Source: Ecdyonurus torrentis (lineage: Eukaryota > Arthropoda > Insecta > Ephemeroptera > Heptageniidae). From it: a DNA stretch of 64,000 bases. The stretch covers positions 45,387,359-45,451,358 of the forward strand of contig OX439131.1 in assembly GCA_949318235.1 (NCBI GenBank), given 5' to 3'. The position numbers and the translations under genes are program-made. The notes beneath the pieces are model-generated. The model saw only the letters and a list, made by a program, of their open reading frames with translations, was not told where the DNA came from and searched no databases. Below are positions 1 to 12,400 of the stretch, in pieces. Position 1 is the stretch's first letter. The number at the start of each line of letters is the position of its first letter.

Positions 1-92
1 GAATGAATGAATGAATGAATGAATGAATGAATGAATGAATGAATGAATGAATGAATGAATGAATGAATGAATGAATGAATGAATGAATGAAT
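1..92. repeat. (GAAT)n microsatellite
   Basis: Perfect tetranucleotide array running from the first base of the window for about 23 units, then breaking into AT-rich sequence. It continues beyond the window edge. Confidence 0.98.
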
Positions 93-3000
93 AGCTAAGA
101 AATAGCTAAGTAATAGTTGAGAAATAGTAGTATGCAAGCAAAGGCATCATAAAAAAAATAATTTGCAAGCGAGTGTCCAAAACTTGATAAAAAGAAATCA
201 GAAGGCCAGCAAGACGAAGTTAATTCTATATATAATATATAAAATATTTCTTACACAAATAATTTATCATATAGTTTAATTAATAGGTTGACAATTTAAA
301 TAAATGTATTTTGCATCATAAAATATAATATTTAAATAAATTCTGTAAGTACATTTTTAGCTTTCAATAAAATTATTTGCGTTATTATAAAAGGCTGAAA
401 AAAACAAATAATAATAATATGAATTATTATATACCTACATGGCTTAAGTGAGTGAAAAAAAAAATTATTTTAACACTTTAAAAAACTTTATTAATTACTT
501 TAAAAGTAGTTGAAGAATTATTATATAACAAGTTGGAAAAAAAAAATAAAAAGGTACATACTTTTTTTTTGTAGCTCCATCGTTTTAATAAATGTTCTTG
601 AAATAAATAAGCATAAAGTGATAAAGATCGAAATGTTATTGTAACAGGTTCTTAAAATTGTAAACGTTCTCTCTCTCTCTTTCTGCCCCCACACCTCTAA
701 TCAAGCATATTAATTATGACTCGTTATAATAATCATACTTATCCACTTCTCTCACCATCACAGATATACTTCATCATATTATACCACAAATATTTTCCTT
801 TATTTTATTTTGACCCAGGTCAAAATATTATCAAAAAATAAAAATCTTATATAAAATAATAATCAATATATATTTTTAATAAAAAAAAATCATGATTTTT
901 ATTACGTCTATGATGTAAAAATGAAGCGTAAAAATGAAGGTATATATATTTAATGTTAGGCCGGTACACTCAAATACCAAATGTTTATCATTCTTTGTGA
1001 TCAAGAGGGCTTCAATGATTATTCACGATTGCTCCTAGGCATGCAGGCAAGCTGGATGGCTGGCTGGCTATATAGACTTGCAATGGGTTGGGGTCTATAT
1101 ATAGGAGGCGTGGTGTTTATCATACTCCATGGCCGTACGTACTTATACTTCGTGCTTACTCCCCCGGGCCCTAAACTAACGCCCGGCGACCACAAACATG
1201 TAATTATCAAGCATGAAGCTCTGTTATGGTCGGCTATTAACAGACTTTAAAACTCTTTCGGAATCCTTGAGCCTTTTTTTTTCTTCGCACCTTGAGGCAC
1301 TCTAAATTGCTCCAAGTCGTTATAATATACGTTTTTTTTTTTCTTCCAACTATTTTTTAAGTCTTCAACTACTTTTTTTTCTGTTATTATACTTACTCTG
1401 CAATTACAGTAATTATTGTTTTACTTCAATAATAACTCAATAATGTAAAAACTCTTGTCCTTTTTTTTTTTTTTTTTTTTTTTTTTTCTTCTTTCTTTCC
1501 TAAACACCTTTTTAATTTTGTTTTTATATATATACAGTATAATATTTTTTAATTCATGAAACAGATTTAAGCGGTTTTTAATTGTTAGTTTTGTAGTGAG
1601 AAATTTTAATGAAATATGATGAACGTTCAAAAGTTTTTTTCTCTAAGTTTTTTTGGTAACTATTAAAATATTAAATGGTTTAAAATATATAGTGTCTCTC
1701 ACTCTCTTTCTGTTTTAAGTTAAAAAAAAATTAAACGCGCGTTCAAAATTAAATGAGAACTTTGACTGCATGTGTTAATGTTTTTGGGGCTAAGTAATAT
1801 TATACTCTAAATCACCCCCTAAAACCATAATTTGGATTCAATTGAAACAAATGAAAAGTTAACATCTTAAACACAAATTTAAAAAACAATTATTTAAATT
1901 TTAATTTAAATCTACAAAAAAAAGGTAGTAATTTAGTTTTTTTTATTTATCCATAAAAACATAATCTATGCTATACTGGAATAATTTACTGTATTGCATA
2001 GCATAATTATTTATGTAATGTATAAAATATTGACATTAATTCTAGTAGAGGACATAAAATAAAAAATTTCTTTAATCCCAGCCACACGTGCACGCGTTCA
2101 AAAATTTGAGACTTCTATACAAAATCAAATTAAAAGACACAAATGTCAAAACAAAGTATTTCCAGCAAAAAAAACTGCATCCAAGGTGCTAGTTAGAAAC
2201 CACAGTAATTAAATTACCTATATGGTGAGTATGGTTAGAAACCTAGGTTTTGTACTAGATTTTGTATACTTAATTACACTGCATCCACTCAAACTATAGT
2301 TTTGGCATAAGTTTATTCATTTTTTTTTAATAAAAGCCTTTACACGACAAGAATAAATTACGTAATGTATGCTAAATTAGAATTAGAATAACAAATAAAT
2401 AGACTGTACAACATTATGTTTTTCTTTTTTGCTTGCCATATTGTGATATCGTGCTACACCAACCCCAATCCCAGTCAAGACATTGTCTTATCGACAGGTA
2501 AGGACTTTCCAATCAATGAAAAAGCACACACGAGCCGGCCACGGCCTAAGTACAAAGCCCGGCATTCACCATGACAGCCTAGAGGAACCGTGGAAACGTT
2601 TAGGCAGGCTAGTCGGTTCAATCACATCGATCATGCATCATGCACCTCCCGAATGCTGTGCGTCGTCATAGAATGCATGTAAACATGCATCGTGTATAAT
2701 AACATAGTAAAATAGTTATTATAAATGCAGTACAAGGTATAACATATATATAGCAAGGAATATGTGATATATGTGAAATAAATTGTGCTGAAAATGAGCT
2801 ATAGTGTATAATTATTGCATATTTATTTTTTTCCGTATATATATATGCATTAAATAAAAATAATATATAAGAAAACGCATATAAAAGTTATAAGAGTGCC
2901 GGATCCATTTTGGACGAAAACTAAACGATTGTTGAAATAAGAGAAATATATTTTAAATCACACCACAAGAGACAATATTGAATACGCATACAATGTTCTC

Positions 3001-3259
3001 ATTATAAAGGTTAAAATATATATTATATATAATTTCAGACATGGACTGCAAAAACAAAAACTAAATGCGTAATTATTACGCTATACATCAAACAGCAGCG
3101 TTTATGCATAAAAACATAATTTATATGTTATATTGTTTAGCGAATAATACTAACTAGCAAACACTGAAAGAATAAATTACGTAATTTATGCTGCATTTAT
3201 ATCATTCTAGCATAAATGCTAAATTAGAACAACATAAATAATTATACTGTACGGTCATT

Positions 3260-3392
3260 GCAATAAAAAATGAAATTCTATTGGCATATGGGAATAACAT
3301 GTATTTAGATAGAGTTTTGCGTCAACTGAAATCTCCATCTGATTGCATTGAATGGCCGCATATTAAGCCAATACAATTTCATTTTTTACCGC
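3260..3392. mobile_element. Small fold-back (MITE-like) element
   Basis: The ends are inverted copies of TAAAAAATGAAATT.TATTGGC with few mismatches, about 25 bp each, around roughly 80 bp of unrelated sequence. No coding capacity. The superfamily is not identifiable. Confidence 0.6.
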
Positions 3393-4428
3393 ACTGATTG
3401 TACAACATAATGTGTGCCTTGTAACATATAGTTATTTTGCAATATAGTATAAATTATGCTGCATTGAACATGAAATTGAATTGCATTGAAAATGAGGTAG
3501 AATAAATATTACGTATTTATTTTTGTCCATGTAGGTGTAAAGATTTTCAGCATAAATACTTATGCTATTGCAAAATAGAAACATTTGTGCTCTAATAAAG
3601 GAATTATTTAATGCAGCATAAATTACGTAATTTATTTTTTATTTAGTTCAATCAGCGTTTTTTTTTTTTTTTTAATTTTTTCTTGCAGATTTCTATATTT
3701 TATATTAGTACAGTATATTAAACTCGATCTCTCTCTCTATTTCCCTTTGAAACACGTGAGCACAAAATCGTACATACAAGCCACTTGAAATCATTACAAA
3801 TATACATTTTGTTTCTGTCTTATTAAAGTAAGGCGTAGGCTTAATAGAGCAAGCTTTAGAATTTCAAAATTAAATGAACGCTCACACGTTATATATTTTA
3901 AACATATAAATTAATTTTTTGTCCCATATTTTACACTAAAGTAAAAAAATATATATATGTATAAAATATCCATGTAATGGGCGTACATTAAGAAGTATAA
4001 AATAAATTTTTATTAAATTGCCTTTTTCTTGTAATTAATTATTTCTTTTTTAAAAAAAAGCGAGTATGTATATAAACTGTAAATATTTGCAATGTTGAAT
4101 AAATTTTAAAAGTTTTGTCAGTTGGACGATTTTGTCAGCTGAGATGAAGAAAAAAAAAAGACAGAAGTCGTCACCATCGAGATTGCCACAAACAGAGAGA
4201 AAGAAAGAAAAAAAATTAACGTTTATTATTTGAAAACCTGTCTATCCAATAAGGGGGACCATACCAGTTTTTCTTTTTGCCTGATGGAAGCCTAAAAATG
4301 TTTCGTTATTTCAACATTGTGACTGACTGGTCGCGGAGAGTTTATAACAAGCTTGGGAATAAAAATAAATAAATGTAGCTCACATTTTTGTCATCACAGC
4401 AAAAAGTTGTTGTTTCGCGGAATTTTTC

Positions 4429-4431
<3 letters not shown>

Positions 4432-4474
<43 letters not shown>
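4432..4474. repeat. (GA)n microsatellite
   Basis: Uninterrupted GA dinucleotide run of about 43 bp. Confidence 0.97.
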
Positions 4475-4475
<1 letters not shown>

Positions 4476-5309
4476 GAATGCATAGGAATGATCGTTGTTA
4501 TATAAAAAAAAACTCGTACGTAAAATATATTATATTTCTCAGCCCTTTTTCTACTAAAATAAAATAATCATACATTAAAATCAATTTACAATTAACAAAA
4601 TAGCTCATTAAAACATTAAACTCCTCTTTATTTGAAGATTTTAATGCTTCTAAGTAAATATACTTTAATAATAAATAATAATTATCAACGCAATAAAACT
4701 TCAATAATGCGGTCACTATACAATTCTGAAATTTCTTTATTTAAAAATTTTAATTATTTTTGTATGAAATTGATAAATAAAAATGTCATTTATAAATTGA
4801 TTAATAAACTTAAATAAATAAACAAATAAAATAATATTAAAATAATAAAAAAATCAATTCTGTACAAAAAAAAATTAATAATAAAAATCAACGGTACTGC
4901 AAAAGTTTAAATTTCTTTATTTAAAAAATTTCAATGTTTCTAACAATTTGTATAAAAAAATTATTTCGTCGTAATACATAATATATATATAAAAAAAGTA
5001 AACATTCTTTTCTCAGACATAAAATTTTTATTGTGTCGTTGCTAAAGAAAAGAAATTAAAATTTTCTATACAAAAATTTTATTTAGTAAAAATTTTATAA
5101 CGTATATTTGTGTTTGTGTAACTAAAAATTAATACGTATTACGTGCCTAGCATATCTCTTCTATTAATTATACGTAAGAGCAAAAGAATCATCGCTAGAA
5201 TTTCTCTTATAATTGCAAAACGTCTACATTTTAATCCACGGATGTTTTAAACTTTTTTTTTTAAATACAACATTAGTTATATTATGATAATATTTTACAA
5301 TTTTTCATT

Positions 5310-5435
<126 letters not shown>

Positions 5436-6163
5436 AACTCTTCCGGAACGGGATTCAATGTTTGTTGAAAGTATGCATATAATATTAGAGCTGAATTCAT
5501 TGAATTTCCATATATCATAGCTATAATTGAACGATATGATAAACTTTTGTTTTATACTTGCAATTAAAAAAATAATAATAATAAAAAGAAAGTTTACAAT
5601 ATCAGATCAAAGTTTTTAATTTGATATCTACTGTTAATTGTTATGGTGTTATTATCATTTTTTTAAGTGTACATTTGCATGCCCCTCTTTATAATTGCAT
5701 ACACAGTGATTATTACTATCTATATGAATATTTTTGAAATCGGAGCATATATATATTTATTATTTTGTGTTATAGCCGAGTAGGAAAATAAAAATCAGAA
5801 TTATGAATGTATATTTAAAAAGAATAACATGCATAATATTATAATTTAATGACATAATGACCCTATGGATACAAGACTTGAATGCATCTTGTCTGTCGTG
5901 TATCTTGTTCTTCTATAGTATACAGAAAATAAATATTAATATTATAATCAATTAATGAAAATTATTTTAATTGATTATTGAAATACAGATTTTTTTTTTA
6001 ATGCAAGGACCATGCACAGTACGTATGGGTTTGTACCTTTTATGCGATCTCTAAAAAAAAACATGTTATTATTAATTATTATGAGCAATATTTTTAGAGT
6101 GTATATGATTTAATTAATTTTTTCTTTCTTTTTTTCTAAATAATTTTTGCTTGATGTTTGCAG

Positions 6164-6347
6164 AATGTGCAACGCCAGTGAAGAGGCAAGTCCTGGGTTA
6201 TACGCTTGCTCGAGTATGTGTTGTGGTCGTGGTCACATGACTAGATCTGAGGAACGCTTTGAGAGATGTCATTGCAAGTACAAGTGGTGTTGTTTTGTCG
6301 ACTGTAAGGTATGCAAGCGTAACGTCAAGGCAAGTTATTGTCTGTGA
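6164..6347 (+). CDS. Wnt family protein, last coding exon
   Basis: C-terminal exon of a secreted lipid-modified Wnt ligand, which signals through Frizzled receptors. A pyrimidine-rich tract and TTTGCAG acceptor precede 6164. The frame then gives MCNASEE, CSSMCCGRGH, ERCHCKYKWCCFVDCKVC and ends SYCL-stop at 6345-6347. The order CCGRG, then RCxCK-x-x-WCC-x-V-x-C, then a final Cys close to the stop is the signature of the Wnt cysteine-rich C-terminal subdomain. The first base of the exon completes a codon from the exon before. The usual Wnt ending is Cys or Cys-Lys; here a Leu follows the last Cys. The earlier exons, including the acylated serine region, were not found in the 6.1 kb upstream, so they lie outside the window or beyond a long intron. 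The paralogue cannot be assigned from 61 residues. Confidence 0.9.
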
Positions 6348-7040
6348 ACCAATTTAGTGGCTGTGAACCACATATAACGTGGACCAATTTAGTGTTTGTT
6401 AAATATAAAATGTACCATAGCGTGGTTGTGAACCAGTGACGTCATAATTGTGAATCAATTTAGTAACTATATAAGCGACGGTACTATAAATTATTGTGAA
6501 CCACCATAAACGTTATAATATGAACCAATTTAGTAATTGAACGATGAGAGGTATGAACGTCTTAAATATAAAATGTGCCAGCATGATTGGAATCCAGTGA
6601 CGTCAAAATTGTGAACATATAATGACTAAAGTGACGCCACTATAACTTATTGTGAACCACCATAACGTGATCATAACAAAATTGTGTATCAATTTAATTA
6701 TAAATTGAACGATGAAGAGATATATATACGTCCTTGTTAGTTAAATATACAATGTACCGCAGCATGGTTGTGAACCAGGGACTTTTAACTTATTAAGTGA
6801 CTATAGAGATAAATGTTATTTACTGTAACTTATTGTGAACCATGGTTGCGTCATAATTGTGAACATATTAAGTGAAGTGCGATAATTGTGAACTAATTTG
6901 GCCGATTTAAGTAGCAAACAATGTGAGAGAGGTGTACGTCACTGTCTGAAGATATAAATATTATACATGTCCACATGATTGTGAACCAGTGACGTCACGA
7001 TTGTAACTATAATAAATGTACATAAAAGCCCAGTTCGACG
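6348..7040 (+). repeat. Imperfect tandem repeat of about 160-220 bp, in the probable Wnt 3'UTR
   Basis: Directly after the Wnt stop codon at least four diverged copies of a unit follow each other. Each has a stretch like AATGTACC...GCATGGTTGTGAACCAGTGAC with GTCA and AATTGTGAAC (near 6408, 6570, 6748 and 6966), alternating with GTGAACCAATTTAGT-like blocks. Three copies carry a TGACGTCA/TGACGTCAC motif. No open frame runs through it. It probably belongs to the Wnt 3' untranslated region. Confidence 0.75.
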
Positions 7041-7189
7041 TTACATCACATTGTCATATAGTATGTGCAAAAGCTTCCATAATCCTTCTCAAATCACAGC
7101 AGTGTTGTAATATGTAAAAACCTGATGATTTTAACTTTTGACATTCTTTTACTATTTTGTGATGTGAAATATTCCACGTCTTTTAAAAA

Positions 7190-7266
7190 TTTGAAGCACA
7201 CCAATGAAGTGCAATAATAAATGTCAAAACTATATCTTCATAAAAAAAAAAAAAAAAAAAAAAAAA
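7190..7266 (+). terminator. Candidate Wnt polyadenylation region
   Basis: AATAAA within GCAATAATAAATGTC near 7214, followed by a run of about 22 A at 7243-7264. This is the first good poly(A) signal context downstream of the repeat-rich segment. It would make the 3'UTR about 0.9 kb. The genomic A run could also be an unrelated homopolymer. Confidence 0.4.
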
Positions 7267-7449
7267 TCCAATAACAGTTTTCTTTTTCATTAAAAATAAG
7301 AAAATTAATATGACGTGATATTTTTTCTCTTTTGTTGATTCACTGGGCAGATTTTCCATTACTTCAGATCATATAGGTTTATTACAGCTGCTATACGTAT
7401 TCACCTTTTAAAAATCTTCGCGTAAATGATACAAGTAAAAAATGATACA

Positions 7450-7562
7450 GTAGTGTTGTTCGTAAACCCTGTTTTCTTGCACCAAAAAATGCGCATTCCA
7501 TTTGAATAACCAAAGGCGATCGTCATTTTTGGTGCAGAGAACAGGGTTTACGAACAGCATTA
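7450..7562. mobile_element. Fold-back element, TTCGTAAACCCTGTT family, copy 1
   Basis: Left end TGTTCGTAAACCCTGTTTTC and CACCAAAAAATG are inverted at the right end (CATTTTTGGTG, AACAGGGTTTACGAACA). Related copies lie at 37926-38052 and 38165-38345, and a half copy lies near 20230. Non-coding MITE-like element. Confidence 0.75.
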
Positions 7563-8126
7563 TTTAAATTGCACACCCTTGTCAAGAAAACTATATCATA
7601 AAAAAAAGTGTAAACTTTATAATATTTTTTAAAGAAAAAAATAGACTTTTACTATTAAAAAAGATATTGACAGAATATATTGGGCAATGAGAAATACAGT
7701 GAGTTTTTATAATAAACTGAAAGAAACTCTTTCCAGACAGGAGAATTTGGGAATTTGCTGTGACCATTTCAAATGGCAGTTCTTGGTTATATACATAAAT
7801 AAAATAAGCAATTATTTATTTAAGAATAATCAAACTATAAAATCTCGAGAGAAAATAATTTCTAACCTAATCCAAAATAGCATAATTTTAAAAAAGAATG
7901 TATATTAACCGCTCATATTGGTCCATTTAGAGAATTTTGACGAATGAAGCGCGTTCTTACAAATGTAGGCTTCCTGCTTAACACAGGGTGTCAAAGGGTT
8001 GCCTAGGTTCGCAGGCGGCGTAGCGTGATACTTCGACCAATCAGAAAACAATTTCAAAACTTTTGTTAAGCAGGAAGCTTAAATTTCTGGGAACGTACTT
8101 AATATTCTTATTATCTTGTAATATCC
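7563..8126. other. Intergenic, no recognisable gene
   Basis: AT-rich sequence between the convergent Wnt and UGGT genes. An imperfect inverted repeat (GGCTTCCTGCTTAACA near 7968 against TGTTAAGCAGGAAGC near 8064) suggests another decayed fold-back element. Confidence 0.5.
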
Positions 8127-8427
8127 TTAAAGGCGTAGAACACCTTGAACAAAAAAATTGCGTAATATCCTAACAAACCTGAAAATAAACGTTGATTTGA
8201 CTGGAGTCATTTATTTCTAATTTATTTTCCATTCACAAAATGTCACACTGGCGGTCACTGACGTCACAGCTTGCCCGGTTTACGCGCGCGTGGACCAGGC
8301 GAGCTGTGACGTCAGTGACCGCCAGCGTCATTTTGTGAATGGAAAATAAATTAGAAATATATGACGCTGGCCAAATCAAAGTTGATATTCAGACATGTTT
8401 TTTGTTCAAGGTATTCTACGCCTTTAA
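8127..8427. mobile_element. TTAA-flanked fold-back element, AGGCGTAGAACACC family, copy 1
   Basis: Almost the whole element is an inverted repeat around 8283. It starts TTAAAGGCGTAGAACACC and ends with the inverted equivalent and TTAA. Each arm carries a TGACGTCA palindrome (8259 and 8308 regions). Other copies: 16080-16236, 35083-35216, 47476-47720 and 60684-60996. TTAA at both borders points to a TTAA-specific transposase such as piggyBac or Kolobok. No coding capacity. Confidence 0.85.
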
Positions 8428-9351
8428 TAAAGCTCACTATCTCACATTCCCTAATTTTTTCTGATTGTTTTCTTCTATCAAGTATTTCTTTGCTGTACAT
8501 AAGAAAAATTTGCTATTATTTAGAAATTGGTAAAAATCGTAGACGTAAAATATTTTGTAATTATAATTTTTTTTTCTTGTTTATTATTTATTCTTCAAAA
8601 AATTATTTTTTTGATTTTTATGTTAAATATATTTTTTTGTATGTATTTTCAAGTTTTATAAAATTATTTTATGTTTAATTTAATATCTATGTATTCAAAT
8701 CAGATCAGTATATTATAAATTGTATTGATGTACAAATAAAGACTTTTTTTTTATCTTACAAATTTATTTATATCTAAATATTTGTTCCTTTTTTTTTTTT
8801 TACTGAATGTTGCAAATTTTTCTATTAAAATTTTCTATTTTTTTTTTATTATTAAAAAAAAAAAAAAAAAAGTAAAGAATAATTTTATGCAACTTTTTTT
8901 TTTATATAACTCATTAGAGCTGCAAAATAAGCAATTCGCAGGTTTCTTTGTTGAAACGCAGCTTTTCTAAAGTTAAATTTAAGTGAGGAAACCCCCCACC
9001 CAGCCACCCACCAAAAATCAAATCAAATAACTATTATGATAATAAAAGGTTTTAAAATAATAACCTAATTAAAAAAAACTTTATCAATAAAGTTTCACTA
9101 ATTTATTTTAATTTTGTTTTTTAAAAATATATAAATGGAAATTATTGTATTTATAAACAGAAATTTAAAATTTCTTCAGACAAAACTTTATATTATATAG
9201 GCTCTGCAAATAGTATGCTGATATTTTTAAGTTTATTTTCCTATATACATATATTTTTAATTTTTTTTAATAATAGCTACCGGTATATTAGGGGAAAAAA
9301 ATTGGTAAAAGAAGATTGAAATAAAACTTTTGATATTTATGAAGGACAATA
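8428..9351. other. AT-rich intergenic sequence
   Basis: Homopolymer-rich sequence between the last fold-back element and the UGGT poly(A) site. The open frames here are low-complexity Phe/Ile/Lys artefacts. Confidence 0.6.
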
Positions 9352-9357
9352 AATTTA
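9352..9357 (-). terminator. UGGT polyadenylation signal
   Basis: On the - strand AATAAA occurs about 45 bp after the UGGT stop codon at 9401, which implies a very short 3'UTR. It is the first match downstream of the HIEL exon. Confidence 0.6.
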
Positions 9358-9400
9358 TTATTTTTAATTCTCAAATGAAAATGACTTTGAATTGATGATG

Positions 9401-12400
9401 TCACAACTCTATGTGAGGCTGTGGCTCGAAATCTGAAACAAACAAACATGCATTTCATCACATTATGACAATATATATAGTTGTGTTAGGTTAAAAAATG
9501 ATTTGATATTATATTTCAAAATATGCATATGTATAATACTGTTATTTGATCTTGATATTAGGTATATGTAATGTTTATGAGTTGAATGTTTAGATGTATG
9601 TTGTACACGCATTGTGTTTAATAAATAAAAAAAAAAATGCATTATTGTATTTTTTTTTTTGTTATTGCAAATATTGCAGTATGTCGAAACTTGTTATTGA
9701 AAACATTTTATTCATCATATTTGTATTGGTGAGAGAGACAGAAGTTTAAATATTAAATGCTCAAAATGCATTTACAGTCAAATAACTACATATTTTTTTT
9801 TTTTATTAAACACAATGCGTGTACAACATACATCTAAACATTCAACTCATAAACATTACATATAATATCAAGATCAAATAACAGTATTATACATGCTGAT
9901 CAGTGCCCTCGGCACAGTAGGCCATACTTAAATGTCTCCTAGAACATGCGAGGAGATGATACTGATCACACGACATCCCACACAAGGAGCAGATACAATT
10001 ATTAGTACAAATATGATATTCCTTAGTGTTACAAATTTTGTGATGAAATCCGTGTGCCGCGAAGCGGGTGATAATATTACGATTTCTCTGATTTGAATTT
10101 TCCATGTATCATTTTTAAAAGATGGTGTATTATAAAATGATAGATTAATATCATCAGTTTTACTTTCTCTAATCTGGACAAACTTAGTATAATTTTCAGT
10201 TTCTGGCAGATTAAATTTTAATCTCAGCTCACGTACATATAACTCCTCTCCTGAAAGTTCATAAACTAGTCTGGATTTTGCATATTTTGAGAGGCACATT
10301 GCTCTCTTAAGGAAATGAGATTTTACAGACTCTAATAAGTTGAAGTCTGTGATAGTTAGATATGACCAGAAAATCTCTATTCCGTAAGATGCTACAGGTG
10401 ATACTTTCAGGTGAAATAGTTTTATGGCCGTTTTCAGAGATAGCAAGTGTACATTAGAAATTAATGAATAGGATTAGAGTACTCTAGAAGGGGGGAGTAT
10501 ACGCGCACCCTTAGTTGGGGTTTTTTGATCACGAAAAATCGCGTAAGTAATGGGAAAAATCGCGATTTTGAAACGTCATAACTATTGAACAAAGGAAGTT
10601 ACAGCATCGAAATTTTCACAAAAGAAACTTCATTTTATGGCGATTTTTTGTCTAAAATTTCAAAACCCTCAGTTTACTAAAAATTAAATTTTGTTAAGCT
10701 TTAAAAATATCATATTTTGAAAATCAATACTCAACGCTCATTGGCTAATGCGCTCCAACAATGAAAAATAAAATGTAAACAAACTCAAAAATCTTGTGCT
10801 TGCTTGAAAACTACAGCGTTCTCGAAAAAGAGAACAAAAGTAAACAGTAAATAACGGTATTTGCGAATTATTACGACTTTTGAATTTATGTTATTTTTTT
10901 GGCCAAATAATAAAGTTTCATCTGTGAAAGTTTCATGATGTGACAACGTTTTGGTAAAATTTTATGAGTGTTCAAAATCTAATTTTTCCCCATTACTTAC
11001 GGTCATTTTCAGAAACAAAAAACCCCCATTTAAATAACATTGACCGACAACAATGAAATTTTTGGGCATACCAGCCAATCAGATTTGAATTTTTGATTTC
11101 AACAACCAATGAAAGAGCTTTAAAAATTCTGCTGGATCGCGTATACTCCCCCCTTCTAGAGTACTCTAAATAGGATATGAGAATTTATATATTAATAATT
11201 GTTCAAAAGAAATTCAGCATGCTACATGGACTAACTTTAAACTACTATTATTATTATTAATTTTTTTTTATTATGAATAGGAATTTTTAGTATTAGAAAT
11301 ACTTTTACATTTTACACAATTTTATGTCAAACTTCCTTAAAAATAGTAAACTATAAAATTTCGGAATAATAATAATAGCTTTTTATTTTAAATCCAAACA
11401 CACACACACACACATTTTAATTTAAATTTAAATTAGGAGATACACCATGTAAAACCAAAGTACTGTACCCAAATTTTGTGATCATGATCATTTACAATAG
11501 ATTTAGTCCCCCCTCCCACCAAGTAATAAATAAACAATGCACAACTACTGACCTGATGTTTTTACTGGTTTGTTTTGGTGATGATGCTCAGAGTTGATTC
11601 TCTCCTGGACAAGTTTAATCTCGTTATCGTAATCCTTCCACTCAGGCAAGATACGCATGGCGGCTGTCAGTTTGGCTTCCTTCGTTAAGGGGTTGTTACA
11701 CTGAAATCACCAATTAAATGTTTAAACACCAAACTTACTATGCAGGAATTTTGGAGTCTCGATCCAAGTAAATATGCTTTTTTTTTTTTTTTTTTTATTT
11801 TAACAGAAAAATTTAAATTTGTCTCAAGTTTAGTTTCAGACTGAGGTAGAATATCTTCTCCTTCATGCACGACGTCCCTGTCAATTAACAGCTTAGTTTC
11901 CCATTCCCTATTTTTTCAAATCTATTCCACTACAGTATTCCATTATTTTTTTTAATCCTTTTGTAATCCTTTGATCAATAAACTTATTTATCAATCAAAT
12001 ATGTCATCAGAGTTTCGTTGTGTCACTTAATTGAACTTGTATTAAATTTACGATGATAAACCAAAGCAGAGGTTAACTATGACTTACGAGATCAATAGTC
12101 TTAGCCTTGGTCTTGGACTGATCGTCACACCACGTCTCACACCACAGCCACTCCTGAGGCAGTGACTTGATGGCCACTTGGTGAATCATATTGTTGGGTA
12201 AATCCTGAAAAACAACAAAACATACCACATGATCCATTTCATTTCTCAATGTATACTTTTTTTTTTTAAAGTTAAAATTCCTCATAATAGCAAAAATCAG
12301 AAACATGACAAAATTTTCTAACTGTACTTGAAATCTCAGTAAAAATTAGCATTCATAACTTTCGAAATGTAAAATTTTAATATTGTTTCAAATTTATTGA

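Noticed and set aside
981..1250. 89-codon open frame in the less AT-rich island
   Set aside because: No recognisable domain, opposite strand equally open, no splice-site support; kept only as an unexplained island.
2483..2671. Possible small exon ending CGACAG before GTAAGG
   Set aside because: A good donor-like sequence, but no convincing acceptor, no Wnt-like residues and no frame support.
8361..8678. 105-codon open frame rich in Phe/Ile/Tyr
   Set aside because: Starts inside a fold-back element and continues through AT-rich homopolymers; not a protein-like composition.
11541..11553. UGGT stop codon directly after exon 26 (tail TSGQ)
   Set aside because: It would lack an ER retrieval signal; a good donor precedes it, and the downstream exon restores frame and gives HIEL.
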